A stretch of 64,000 nucleotides of DNA from Phorcus lineatus (lineage: Eukaryota; Mollusca; Gastropoda; Trochida; Trochidae). The notes beneath the pieces were generated by a model. That model ran no database searches, was not told the DNA's origin, and was given only the letters and a program-made list of their open reading frames with translations. The stretch spans positions 38,128,054-38,192,053 of the forward strand of contig OV121094.1 of assembly GCA_921293015.1 (NCBI GenBank), read 5' to 3'. Of the stretch, positions 1 to 14,375 are shown piece after piece. Made by a program: the position numbers and the translations under genes. The first letter of the stretch is position 1. Each line of letters starts with the position of its first letter.

Positions 1-1529
1 GCAAATGTAGCGTCAGTATTTGGTAAGAACTATATTCATGCTAAAATGATTGGGTTGTTTTAAAAAAAATAGGTTATTGGAATTGATAACCTGAATCAAC
101 AAGATCAATGTACCATTGTCTCACCACCGTCATGAAACAAGTTAACTTTGTCCTTCGAGATGTGTTTCCAATTTGGATTTTTAGCTATTCTTGTGTATAT
201 AAATATGACTCGAGAGATAAAGGTTCAGTTTTTGAATACTTACTATCGTAAAAGATTGCTTCTCGTTGATGGTGAAATCTAGGAGCAGTCATGCATATAC
301 TACAATTTTGTGACTATGACTTGTGAACTGGAGTGACTAGTCTTAACAGGGAACAGATTTTGCTCAAGGTTATGCAAAAATCTAGTGAAGCAGTACAATT
401 GTAAATTCATAGAAAAAAATCAAGACAAGAATATGAAATGCTATTTTTTATGGTGGAAATAATTTACTCTAAGAGAGATATTATCTCACATGAGTATTTC
501 CAATTTTTAAAGTGTAATCATCAACTGCAATTTGTTCAGCTACATGTTTCAGGGGAGTTATTGAATGTGTCCTGAACAGCATGAAGAATCAATAAATGAA
601 ACTGGTAAAATGATATTCATAAAAACTGTTAGGGATATACTTACATGTTGAAATAAGAAATACTGCTCTCTTTATTAATTTTTGTCATTCTGAAATCAGT
701 TTTGATAATAAACATTTCCTTCTGCAAGTAAACTACTTTTTGCAACATGACACTTCAATTTATAATTTTTAATGTTGAGTAACGTTATTCCTTATATCCT
801 ATACCTAAAGTTGTGCTTTTTCATTGTGTTTGGTATTTTGGTATATTGTTTTATAAGCCCGCTATATTTATATAATGAAATTATAATATTTCTGAAAATT
901 CGAAGGACTGGAAACTCATTATTTTTGCTAAGTTTATTGCATTGTACATAAATTAGCTTTGAAAAAACGAAAGACTATTACTTTTTGCTTGCTCTTTTTA
1001 CTTTCTGAAACAGTTTTATTGTATAAGGTCTACACAAGATAGAGAAAATACGATCTTAATGGTTGTTTATGAAAAAGAACAGTTCTACAACTGCATACCA
1101 ACAGATTGTTCACATACCTGCGTATCGCAGTACAAATATTATATAATTTTGCATGTCTTTGAGGCTGTGTAGCATTGCGAAAACGAAACGGATAATTTAG
1201 ACTTTTCAATACAGAAGAATACCTACATTGAAACTTCATGAGATTGTATGCAATACCGAACAGTTCACCGTTAACTCTATATGATTTTTTAAAATTTTGT
1301 TATCAGAAAGTCGGAATGGAATGGAATATTTTAATCGAAATTTTAGGAAAAAAAAGAATTTTGCAAATGTGACCCCTTCCTTCTATTCAATCAAGCCAAA
1401 AAATTTATTTTTTCAAGAGAGACAAGACAATCCAACAATATATAAAAAAATATAAAACACAATAAAGGAAAAGGAATTTCAAGTTATATAATCAATAAAT
1501 GATTTATCTACGTTTTACATCTGACTTCA
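1..1529. other. AT-rich non-coding sequence, nothing recognised
   Basis: No convincing coding frame, RNA gene or transposon motif is visible here. The only sizeable frame is a 69-codon minus-strand frame near 1030-1239, which lacks recognisable motifs and is expected by chance at this base composition. Confidence 0.6.
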
Positions 1530-2160
1530 AAATTTGACCTTTCCTTATCTCAGGATCTTGACCATTGAAATTCAACGTCTTACAATCCGTGATCCCTTTT
1601 CATTGGATCTAATAATTTTGTTATGATTCAAAATGTTAATAGATAAACTATAGCTTTTTTTAACAATCAGCCTTAAGTCATGATCTGTATTTTGACCTTG
1701 AACATTAACTGATTTAGTGAAATCCTTTTTTAATATTGGTACTTCTAAATACTTGACATATACCAAATAAAAGCCTTTTCGACCTTTACCTTTGACCTCG
1801 TATATGAGCATATATAACAATTTCAAAAGGATATAATTGATCTAATTAATCGTAGTTCTTGATATCGATTTTTATCTAAATTTGATCAAAAGGTACACAT
1901 GGTCATTACCCATATTTCGTGCCCTTGACCTTTGACATTCACGGTCACAGAGTAAATGATCATTTATCACTGATTATTACAACAATACAAAAAATCAATG
2001 ATAGTTAAAATGAGGCATTTTGGCAAACTTTGCATACATTGTAAACTTTCTGTGACCTTGGACTTTGATTAATTGTAGCGCAAAAGTTTCTCTCACAGCG
2101 TTTGATATTAGCGTGTTTATGAATTTCTTAACTCCAGATCTTGACCTTTGATTTCCAATT
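1530..2160. repeat. Degenerate TGACCTT-rich repeat cluster
   Basis: The motif TGACCTT or a close variant recurs about seven times within some 620 bases, at roughly 1537, 1558, 1694, 1783-1797, 1924, 2054 and 2140. Several occurrences are followed by TGAC or TGAT, giving TGACCTTTGAC-like strings. The spacing is irregular (about 20-140 bases). This looks like an old, diverged tandem or dispersed repeat. TGACCT is also the complement of the nuclear-receptor half-site AGGTCA, so a cis-regulatory reading is possible but not shown. Confidence 0.45.
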
Positions 2161-5100
2161 TAAGCATCTCATAACATCTACCCTCGGGTAGAAGTAAGAA
2201 CTTATGTTTATGAGTTCTGAAAACTTTGGTGGGGAAAACGTTATAGCTAAACACAACGTGCAGATGATGCAATGGAAATTGAACAAAAACTATTTATCAC
2301 AAAATATTCTATATTTATAAAGCTGTGTGAGCAGATTTCATTAGGACAGTAAATTCAAAAGTTACATATAGTATGATACTTTCATTTTGAGTTATTTATG
2401 AATGAAATAAGCACGCAGACACAATTTATTTTATACCGTTTGGCCGAACTCAGAATTTATGAAACCTTTTATAAATTGTAATTTTCTACTCCATAGAAAA
2501 TATTTGCAAGTTTAGAGGGATATTTCGTTTTTTAAATTTTCTTGCAACAAAGTACACAAACGACCATGGATATCTGTGTGTTATTTAAATAAACTGTTAC
2601 AAGCTTTTACATTTTATAAATGAACTGTGCACGTTATCAAGAGAAGTTTAAATGCAGTATCACCATAAAAGATGAGTATTCTTTGCACGAGAAAAACAAT
2701 CGGAGAAGGAATGACTTATCTGTCTGAGAGTAATATTACATGTATATTAATGCTTAAATAACAAATATTTTACATTCAGGACAACATCTTTTGACTCTAG
2801 TGGCAAGACGTAATAATATTTTGCCAATACAGAAAATAAATCAGAAAACATAAGTATAAAATGGATAACTGACCTTCTGTCCAAGAGATAACTTAACATA
2901 AACTGAAAAAAGCTGATGAACAAAGACGTCAGTTGCGAGCATATATAATTCATAGTCGCCGATTGTTGAAAAGACTCAAGGTGTATTGCAACTAAGTAAA
3001 GACAAATTCTTGTCATAAAATATTAAGCTCACACAGGTAAGCTTTTTCTGTTATGTAAGTGATGTTTTCTATTACATGAATACCAAGATCTTCTATAAGC
3101 GGTGACAAAAGTTACTCAAACATAGAAATTGTAAACTAAAATTGTTATCACGTAATCTCATATCACCTGTGGAATTTATGAAAATGAGCACTCACTATGG
3201 TTTCTTGGAGCAGAGTGTGATTTTATGAAAAAAATACTTTTTTATTTTATTGATAGATGAATTCAAAACTAAAACATTCGCCAAGGTTGCAATTTCGCCT
3301 CATTGACTTACAACATTTGAAGTATTATAATGCCAATATATGGTAATTTCTTGCTTGCTGAGAGGGAAATGTTTTAATTTATCTGCGCTTTTCCTAACGA
3401 TGTTATTAAGGGTTAATCAAAGGTTCATAAGTTACTCCTGAAATATTATTAAGAATCACCATCTTGACAACTCCTTGAAGGGCATTTAAAAGTGATGTGC
3501 ATAAGAATAGCCGACACGTCGCGAATTTCACACAAAAATAAGTTATTTTCAAAATATTCTTGTCTCTCTTAATATTAAACCTTAAAAATATATTTACTAT
3601 TTTCCTGCAGCTACAAAGCATCGTCACACGCTTCATTATTCTCACTTTTGGCTCTCACTTGATAGCGTCAAAAGTATTTCTAGAAATAAAAAAGCAATAT
3701 CAATCTGGTGGAGTAATAGGAGAATTCATGAAATTCAATTAAATAAATTTGAAAAAATCAGTTACAAAAGATAATCATAAGACCTTCATGTACAGATGCT
3801 GAAAATTTGAATCAGTCACCATTTCTTATCAATATGTCTTACAGTCGAAATTTTGGGATCATTTGATGAAAGTATTCAATGTACACTAAATTTATAAGTG
3901 ACAGATATATGAAATAGTAGGAACAGTTTTGTATAACCAAAAGGGAGTTGTGGTCATCAGTTGAACATTCAATATTGATATTTTTCTTATGTTATAATGT
4001 TTAATGAAAAATGATTTGAACATAATTTTTACAAATCTTTGGTAAAAATAAAAATAGGGTTATAAAAAGCATTTTCTAATATGACAATTTTATAAGATAA
4101 TGAATAAATTTAAGTTTAAACTTTTTTTACACTAATTTTACTGCCAAATTTGTCCGTTTGGACTAAGCGGATTCTTCTTAAAGTATGTGATAATGATTTT
4201 TTTTTCTAAACTTCTCAGGACATCGTAATTTTTAGATGTAAGATGCTTTAATATGTCGATTTTAAGTGAACACCAACTTAAATTATATTTGCACTAAATT
4301 TTGAAAGTAATTATACAGACTTGTTAAGCACTTCTATGTTTTTGTTTATTTCATTGAACAATTCTTTAATAGACTAATTTGGTACACATATTTTGTGCAT
4401 AACTTTTTCTAGGTATTGAGCACATTCAACGAACAAACTCGTTATGTCTCAGCGTGACCGCTTTTGTTAGAGTCATCAATATGTATATCAGTTCACAACA
4501 CCACCATATTTGTACCTTAAGGCCTTTAATTAACTGCTACTATGATATTAAATTTTCTACAAGGATTCTTCTTCCTCAAAGACAATTTGTGTGTAATTCA
4601 TAGGATAATTCCAGTGGGCACATATGGAGTTGACAATCCGGATTAATTGGTGAGAACTTTAAAGGCGCCAGCTTACACCCATTTTTGGTAAATACAACGA
4701 ATGCACGGATAGTGCGTGTCTCTTGATATTACTAAAGATCCACAGTAATATAATGTACCATGGAGAGGGCTTTACTAAGTTGGATAACTTGTTTCGTCAT
4801 TTCGTCAATGAATAAAATTTGTTTCATTCAGTGGACATTAGAGAAGTTATTTAGCAGATATGAAAGTTATTTCTAAAGGACCGGAAGTACTGAATACAAC
4901 TCTGTTTTAAATCCGCATAGAGGAATATTTGATTGCCTTATTGATTAAATATGCAATGTTTAATACTTCTAACTGAGTAAAGATATTACGAATGAAATTC
5001 ATACTGTTTTCAATTGTCCATATTTTTCTTTTTGTTCACAGCTTACCGTTGATTTCATTTAAAGCTTATGATGGTTAACTTCTCAGCTAAAGATACCCTG

Positions 5101-8100
5101 ATAATATTGCAAAATACGTTTTTAATTAGAGCAAAATATTAATTTTGTTTTTCTAATATTAAGCAAAAGTGTAATATTTACATGTATCTGGCAACTAAAT
5201 TAGAATAAAAGGATGCAACATGTAAATATATTCAACCAACCTACAATTAAAACCCCTGTGCTATTAAAAAATAATGACGTCATGCACTATAGTTTGACAA
5301 AACTAAATACGTTGATGTCCTGTTCGTGCTGTTTACCGAAAATCAAAAAGAAGAGCATGTCACTTAACTGCATTAATCACCCAAAAGTCTATTAAAATCG
5401 TATATGTCATCATGTCTCAGCCATGTGAAAAAAACATTTTAATAATAAGAGACAAATCAACTGATCCTATTATGCACAAGTGATGGGTTTTGCATCTATA
5501 TAAAATCTGTTTAACCTAGTTTCCTAAATGTAAAGTGTCAAATATCACGCATCACTTATTTATGACATTCAAATGTGAAATTAAATGCAAATTCATTTCT
5601 TTGGGAATTTAACGGGTTTTTTTCGAACAAATTAAATCGAAACTGTTGTAAAGAATTCGGTAATTTTTAAAGATACTGAATATGTATTAAACATGGTTGA
5701 TAAATACTGGTCGTTTTGGTTTTATTTTCTTGGTAATGTCATTTGCTTATATGCTCGATTTTTAACACATCTTCATTAATGGTTGGCAACTAAGAATAAA
5801 TCTCTTTGCTTGTTACATTGACATACGTGCATTATTAAAGAGACAAATCCGTCGATATAGTATACATATCTAATTACTTTGACTGCATGGTGTAAATAAT
5901 CGTAATTAGTTTTATGAAAATGTATGATACATATAGCATAAATATAAAAACTTTGAAATGTATGGCACACATTTGAAAGATTGACCATTTGAATGTTTTT
6001 GTCAAAATCATGATTATAAAAAGTAACATCCTAGTAGATTGTAATGCATAAGATTAAGTAAATGTGTCCTGTAGTAAGAGATGAAGGAAGCTCTCTGTGT
6101 GTTGATCTGCATCTGTTGCCGATGATCACAAAGATATACCAGAAACATACATTATTCATCAGTCACGAATAGAGGCAGTGCCTCATGTACTCCGGAAATT
6201 AAACACAAGTTGAGACAGACATATCCGGAGAAATCTTGCACTGTACGATATGCTTTATATACCCTTGAGACCTCTTGAGTACCCAGGTTCTGTTGGATTG
6301 TACTCCATTCGCATATCATATATATTATTTAAAACGAACAAAGTTTTGTTAAAGGTTTTACCCTAAAATATAATTTAAGCGATCTTTGTGTCATATATGT
6401 TGCATTTATACACAACATTATCAAGTATCAAAACATTGTAAATTAATGGGCTAAGTTTAATATTATATTCAACGTTTTCGTTTTGCACTTCTTTATGATA
6501 AAACCTTCTTGATTGTACATGGGTGCGTCTGATATTTAGTAACCATTACTTTGCAAAATGCTCGTTACTGATTGGCTACTGTGCAAAATTCAGATGGTGT
6601 ATATTTTGGTTTGGAAGTGCTATGTTTACTTCGTCTAATTCGCAGGAGAAAACTAGCTAGTGCCTGACTTTATTAGTCGAATGACAAAAATATCTAATGG
6701 TTTAAAGTAGAAATTAATATTTTCAAACGGGATGCACCCACTAACATAAACTCATATGCAGTTTCTAATCCACAAGATGATGTATACATTGAGATTATCT
6801 TTTCATTATATCCCCAAGACCTCATTATGCTATTACGCCCATTTCATGACGTCATTCAATTGTTTCTCGACGTCATGGATGATGTCAGAGGATTGTAAGG
6901 TTATTAGAGTTTGAGTAGAATATCTTTCTTATTTCACTCATTGAAGCGATGGGAACATGATCAGACTGCATGAACGTTATTGGTTCCAATGTGATGAAAA
7001 ATGGTCTCAAAAGCAATTGATACAATTTGGGCCTCAAATTCCTTTTAATCAGCAATAGAACTAAGCTCTTTTTGTGTAAATGTCATTCTTCTGTTGAACA
7101 AAACTTAGATTATGTAATTATCATCCACATGCTAATTGGAATCCTTCAGTTATATCAGCCTAATTCAAATATTCAAAGAGGTTAAGTGAACAGCCCAACG
7201 TTATTGATTGTGGTTCTCTATCAGTACCATTGTTTGTCTATGAGCCTTTGGCAGGTAAAAGATTACGTTCTTTTCATAAAATTATTTTACTTCATTAGAG
7301 TAATTTGTGAATGTATAACATTGATTGAACGTTCAGGTTACATCATGAAGTTGTCGTACACGTGTCTATAATAAGTTTACAAATTTTCAGTTTTTGACAT
7401 GATGAACTCTATTACAATAATGTTATACTATGAATACGTATCCTTTCTTAACTCAAGGCTTAAAATTATATTTAAAAAGAACAACAATATCATTTTTAAA
7501 TGACATTTGATAACAATAGATTAACTCATCTCCAGCCCCCCTTTTAAAAAAGCGATATGGGAACTACATTCGATTTAGGTTGTTTGTTTTTATTTAACTT
7601 TAATATCTTATGGGCAAGTGATGTGTAATTGTGCCTTACAAGAGTACTAAACAGACAAATCACTTTAGAGTAAGATGGATTATCAATACCACTTTACGTT
7701 CACTTTATTTATAATGTAGTAATGACTTAAAGTGATCTAACGTAACTTATTTAAATTTAAACTAAACTAAACTTAATTTAAAATAATATATTTTAATATA
7801 TTCTTGAAGGTTTCTACTTTACAGAACATTATTGGGTTTTTTCGAAGTTCCATTTCTCTCATGATTGAAAGTTATTTCTTATGTCAAATTACTGGGATTT
7901 ATTCCTCTGTCATCTTTTAAGAACATTATGAAAGAGTTTCGCCTGTCAAAAGTGGTACTCTGTCCAGAATAATATCATTGTAAGCCTTTTTCATAATATC
8001 TGAAAGTATTAAACCTTTTTAACCTCATCTGAGATGTATATTTTTCAATTCAAGAGCCAACTCAATAAACATGTTCATTTAATATGTGTGAGCTGTTTAC

Positions 8101-8956
8101 ATCCCTGAAAAAGAAACGGATTTGATTATTAACCCTGGCTCGCTTCAAATGTGTTTTACTTTCATCAACTCATATATATATACTGTTACGTACTGCTGTT
8201 TTTGATGCCGATATTTCATTGAAATGACACTCTAATTTTGAATGTCTAATACAGGCAGAGTTCACAATTAGATTTTGAAAATTTCAACCTTACAGTTGAC
8301 AAAAAAGAATAATAAGAACAGAACCTGCTGTACATATAAAGAGGAAGCTAGTATGTTTAATCAGTTTTGTAAGATGCTCTCACGAGGTTTAAGTTTCTTT
8401 TGTAACTTAGTGCCAAGTACAAAATAACTGAAGAACAACACTGATTTCTTGAGGGAATACACTGTGGGCGGAAGAATGGAACGGTGATGTGGAGCATAAA
8501 TGGCTAATGGAAAACTAAGCTTGTTTAACTTAAACTTACAAAAGCCAAAAGCCAGTTGGACTTAGAGAATGGCAAATAGCTATCTGGTTAACATGCCAAC
8601 ATTGACAAATGTACAAACATCAATCTATCTTCATGTAAATGTGTCAAAGAGATTAATTGTTTCTGAAGTCACTTGGGGTTCACTCAACATGTCTTCTTAA
8701 ACATCTAAGCATTTGTCAATTGTTTAGAAATTACATTAACAAAAAAATCAAAATCTACCACATAGGCGGACTAGTCAACACTGAAGCATATAAACTAAAA
8801 TTCATCTGATAACCATGTCGATAAGGTATTACATTGAATTTAAAATCTACCTATCTGAATTGAGAATATGAGTCATGAGCATTTGTTTATTGAAATCAAC
8901 CGTCTTGAGGAAATCCAGTTGGATTTTCTAATATTCAACATAGGCTTGAAATACCC

Positions 8957-8960
<4 letters not shown>
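2161..8960. other. AT-rich non-coding sequence, possible intergenic or intronic DNA
   Basis: I see no gene. Frames of 60-90 codons occur on both strands (for example 2747-3016 minus and 5776-5988 minus), but none has recognisable domains, GC-rich codon use or splice context. The block contains two full CRE octamers, at 5275 and 6847. Confidence 0.55.
6847..6876. promoter_or_regulatory. Candidate CREB/ATF site pair
   Basis: A perfect palindromic CRE octamer TGACGTCA lies at 6847-6854, and a second near-match, CGACGTCAT, follows about 15 bases later. Such octamers bind CREB/ATF bZIP dimers in animals. No transcription start or gene can be linked to them here, so function is inferred from the motif only. 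Confidence 0.3.

Positions 8961-8992
<32 letters not shown>
8961..8992. repeat. (AT)n microsatellite
   Basis: An uninterrupted AT dinucleotide run of about 32 bases. Confidence 0.95.
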
Positions 8993-8995
<3 letters not shown>

Positions 8996-11900
8996 CAAAT
9001 CCATATTTGACAAGGGAATTTAGATTGTGTATATGATGATAGTTATGATAAGAGTTGTAAGTCTTTGGGGAATTAAGTACTTTTCAGAATAACCTTGGCT
9101 TGCGTTCAATTCTAGGAGACTTTATGATTCCCTGGAATGCTTTCTACCTTTGTCATCTTTCAGAATTTAATTTCTCAGATTTCCGGGAACCACTATAAAA
9201 GAAATGATTAAGATTTAAAGACATCATACTGACGGGAAACTGATCTTATATCTACTACAGATATATATTTCGCGTATTGCCAAATGCAATTTCATTCTTT
9301 GGTTTCTTGGTATTACTGCAAAATGAATAATTGATATTCTGTTTACAACTTTACAATACAAATATGAATAATTTATACTACTCAAAATAATCTAAGGTGG
9401 TAAGTCTAAGCGTGGATCGTAACTAAATATGCTTACAAATTTATAAGAATGATATGATTTCATTTGATCGACCAAATGGTATAAAGGTTCTGTTAACTAA
9501 GGATAATAAACCAATAGAATTGTGAGGGACTGACGTTGAAAAGTTGACATTTTTCCATATTTTGAGTTGGAAATTGACGCTCCCGGTACTTTAACATTTA
9601 AATGTGTGGATGTTCATGTGGCAGTATGGAATTCAAGGCTTCCTTGCAGAGGTCTTACGTCAAGGAAGTGTGAGAGGTCAGGGTTTTATTGGCAAGTTGT
9701 CTATCACATGATCAGTTATCTGAGTATCTGATTGGTGAATTAGGCAACAGTTGTCTCATTCATACGTGTGATGTAGAAAGTACAGTTTTTCTAACAAAGT
9801 CTACATTTTTATCCAAAGAAGTCACATTTTACAAAAATATTTATGCATGTGATACTCACTTCAAATTGGGACACAGGGATTGACGCAGGTGAAAATTATT
9901 GTTGACATTGTTGATGCAAGTAAAGTATTAATTAATTAATTTTAAGAATAAATAATTCTAAACTTTATCTCAACTATATAAGTTAAATGATATCTTTCAT
10001 AGTAATATTTACATTCAAACTTAATCATATTTTACAACTACGATTTATATCACAATAATTTACACAACATACTCAATATGGTTTGTGTCAGAATGATTTA
10101 TCTATGATACTGTGTGTGTACTGTATACATATTAGGACTGCAGCCATAATTTGGAATGTGTGCTGAGATGAGGGGCGCCTTGTGCTTGGTATTGCTGTAT
10201 CCCACATGTATGTGAGTGAGCTAAGTTTTTGTAATAGCGTGCTATACTTTATTACATTTAAATTGAAACGTATACGGACGGACGTATGGAGGGAGGTATT
10301 GACAAATAGTTGGACGCCATGTCATGCCCTGCAGGCCTAATGAGTTAAGCATAATTAGGCCAAATATAATTTCAAAGATAATGTCAAATCTGTGATTAGA
10401 AGACTAATTCACTGAAAATTCTAACTGGAGGCAATTAGAAATTAAGATTTCAATTGCATATGTACCCCCTTAACAGATATTCAAAGAGAAACACTCCTTC
10501 AGGCACAAGAAATAATTCTGGTAATATTCACATCGCAATTTGAAGGCCTCGAGATGTTTATGATGCAGTGTTGGCAACACACCTTAGGTATTGCATATTC
10601 ATGACCTGAATATAAACTGCCGTGGAGAAAATCAGTTGAAGACATATTCTGTTAGTCCATTTGTGAAAAATGTTGTATTTCATTGTTGTATTGATGAATA
10701 TACTTCCGCATAGACAGATCGGATGACTCTGCAAAGTAAATAATAACAGTTTTAACAGACAAAAACATGAGATACAGATCAAGACACTAGGAAATTTACT
10801 TTCCCCACATAGTGCCAATAAATGTTATATAAAACAAATAATGGCCAATGCTTTCTCTCGTGCATTTATAATTGCCCTTAAACTCTCTCCCCCTCCCCCC
10901 TTGAAATACTGAGAAATGCAAGTTTTAGAACAAACCTTAGTTAAATCCTCAGATCCTCAGAGTGTTCTTCAATAACTTTAGCAGCTTTGCTTTCATACTA
11001 AATCTGGAAACAGCAGGAAACAAGCTAGACGGAACATTGTTTAGTAATACCCCGACCCTGCATGCCTGACTCGTTGAATTATACCGATAAGCAGATGCCC
11101 ATATCCATGTTCATTGGATCAGTTAAAATCTTGGAAAATAGCCAGGTCGAAAATACTATTGATCTACAACCTGAAAACTTCCAAATATCATTCGCAACGT
11201 GCCGCTGCAACTGTGCGAGACAAGCAAAGAAAAAGAAAGATGGAGGAACAGTTTTTCAACAATCACTTTGACGAATTAATATCTCTGGAAATGGTTATTT
11301 ACAAAATGTAGAAATTAAAAAAATGAAATCAAAATTGCATCAATATCGTGTTACATGTCACTGTCATCCTTCATGCAGACAATTTCCAGAAAAAGATTCA
11401 AATGATTTTTATGAGCACAATCCGTTTGAAAAATCGACATCTCAAACATAAAATAATTACAAGATACAGGAAACATGCAAATTTAAAAACTAACTAAATG
11501 GCTATTTATGTATGTATATCATATGCTTACAGCATAAAATTAAAGGATTATATATTTTTATACATTTGACAACATTTTAAAAAGAGTTTAATGATATGAA
11601 GTCTTTGCCGCAGAGGACTTCATTGTGTCAAATTACATTAAAGTCTTCTTCTGCCCATTCAATTGAGATGTTTTAGACTTCAACCAGCCTTTGCCTTATC
11701 ATTGGCTATGGTGTCTGAACTTTCGCAACATGTTTGTAATATTGACAGCAGACCATGATTTTGCTAATTATTATCTACATTACGAGCTTAACAGCCATAA
11801 AAAGGACATTTAAACAAGTATGTGCTTTAAACACTTCGATTATTAAGATTTGAAATGATAAACATTTTATCTATCATCATTAAAAATTCTTTCCGCGACA

Positions 11901-14321
11901 TGGTGCAAAAAATTCACTCATCATTAATGATCAAACATTTTCCTTAAGCAGACTTCATGATGTGTCGAATATATCCACAGATTAAAATGCAAATTGGATA
12001 ATGTGCAACAAAACGTAAGAAATCGGACCATTTGTAAAGGCATCTTACACAAGCCTTTGTCAGACGCGTCAGTTTTTCTTTTGCATTTAGTTAGAGCTTT
12101 GTTTGTCTATCTATAACTACCCGCGGCTATCATTATTCCACCATGCTAATTCGTTTCTTTTTCACAATATTTTACTTGTAAATATCCTCATGGTAGCGGT
12201 ATTCAAACGGAGGAAATATAATTACGGCATGATGTCATGGCATTCATTGTAAAGAAGCCAAGATAGAGAGATCTCTGGCATTTTAACTTCGCACAGGGTG
12301 TAGTAAATCAGTGGATTAATGTGCTTTAAGTGTCAAGTTGACAGAACATTTTGACAATTGTGCAGCTACTAAATCCTAAGCATTGGATATGAATCATTCT
12401 TTAAACACGACTTTTTGCTATCATCATGTTGCCTTCGTGCAACTATTAATATATCATATTTCATGAATATCTAAAGCATACTTGTTATTTTATGAGAAAA
12501 CGTGTTGTTATATATTTCAAAGTTTATTTACAGAAAATAGATAAACCAAATGCTTTAGTGTACTTAAAGATAATATATCCACAGAGGGGCTACGATTAGC
12601 GGAAAAAATTCATAACACAGTTAAGAATGAAAATCTACAACTGTTTGAGTTCACATCCACCTGAAAATAGTAGAAAAAACACGTTTTCTAAACACTACCG
12701 GAAAACAGTGGCAAAACGTTTTATTAGCCAATCAGGTGCTAGGGGAGACGTGACGACATAGACATGACTCGCTTACAACTGGCTGACCTGTGTTATTGTT
12801 TACATTATAGATTCCAGCGGTCGTGAACGTATATATTTTCACTGATTGTACTTATTAAAAAGCCCCTAAGTCACCAAAGCTATAAATATCAATACATCGA
12901 CATATTTTATTTAACATTAATTAACTGTTGTTATTTGTTTTGGTTGTAAATCTCCGATAATGCCGATCGAGCATGTCTCTTTCGCAATGAAAACGTAGAC
13001 AAATGCGACCCATATCTGCATTGGTATTTATACTTGTTTACAAACAAACGCGGACTGAACCCTGTCTACATCCGCCGAAGGAGAGCTCAGGCCGCTCTAG
13101 GGACTTTTTTCAATTAGGCTTTCGAGGTGGCGTATTTCTACACACTTTGAACCATTATATCTTTTTGATTAAAGGACGCATCGAAACGTTGTTTGGTGTC
13201 TTAGTTACTTGAATGTATTGTCTATATGAAAAGGGGGATTGAAGTCGGATACAAAACTGGGATAAATTATTTATAATAATGCAACTTAATGCTTCTCCGT
13301 AAACATACCTTTAGGCATTGACATGTTTGCGTTTGAAATATCGGCGAATTTAAGATTGTCCACCTCTTTGGTACTCAGCTCTTAACCCTGTGTACTGCCT
13401 CTTAAGTTTAAGTTGAAGCTGAGCATCATGGCGTTCATGTAACTGCTCGCTCTTGACTTGTTTGTTTGTTGAACATATATTTTGTTCTCGAATACATTTT
13501 CATAAAACTAATAGAGCAATTTAAGGCAGATGTAATATAGTTTTTAGGCATATAATTTATGTTTGTTTATAAAATTATACTTCATGATTTTAAGTAGCCC
13601 TATGGAGTTAGGGTATGTAAATTTCATATGGACGTTTGAATACATTATGAAGCAGCTTATAAGCTAATTAGTTACAGTCTTCGCTGGGAAAACCAACTCA
13701 TTATAAACGCCGTGTCCCATGTTATTTACATATGTATTTAATTTAAACGGTTTCTACACTCCAGACATCTGGGAAATCAGTCACGTTGTAAAACAAAAAC
13801 GTATGACCTCTAATGAATCGCTTGGGGAAATCCATTTGACCTGAAAAAAGTTTTTGATTGGATGTTGATTTGATTATTCCAAATTAAACTGCAATATTTC
13901 TCATTTGCGCTTTGAAATGTAAAAAAATGACATTAAATACATTCTGTTCAATAGCAGAAAACATGTTCAAGAAAGTCACTTAGCATAGAATAACAAGTTA
14001 AGGTAATTAGATTAAGTGATGTATTGTAATGTTTCTAGCGAAAGACAAACGAGACTGTTCAACATTAAGTATACCAAAAAGGTTGTCTCATTAAATGCAA
14101 GGAGGTTCAATTCTTTTATTAGATAAACATTGTAAATCTTTAATTAGCATTTGAATTTTAAATTGGAAAATTACCCCAGTCAAATCGACAAAATATGAAA
14201 AACGGTGAATCTTAATTATTACAAATTAATTAATGACTTACAAAGTGTTTAAAGTGACATATAGACCAATAGTAATTTTATACAATGCCTTATGTGTCAG
14301 TAGATACACCAAAGGCCTTTA

Positions 14322-14323
<2 letters not shown>
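8993..14323. other. Non-coding sequence, nothing firmly recognised
   Basis: No recognisable gene. A somewhat more GC-rich stretch at about 12720-13220 contains a CCAAT-box match (AGCCAATCAG near 12726) and a 69-codon plus-strand frame (13003-13212) without known motifs. It could be a promoter or an unidentified repeat, but nothing decides between these. A C-rich pyrimidine run lies at about 10880-10901. Confidence 0.5.

Positions 14324-14373
<50 letters not shown>
14324..14373. repeat. (AT)n microsatellite
   Basis: An uninterrupted TA dinucleotide run of about 50 bases. It is long enough to be length-polymorphic and to extrude a hairpin. Confidence 0.95.

Positions 14374-14375
<2 letters not shown>

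Noticed and set aside
12720-13260. Promoter and first exon around the CCAAT box and the 69-codon frame
   Set aside because: Only a single CCAAT match and a frame without domain or donor site; not enough to call a gene, so mentioned only in the block description.
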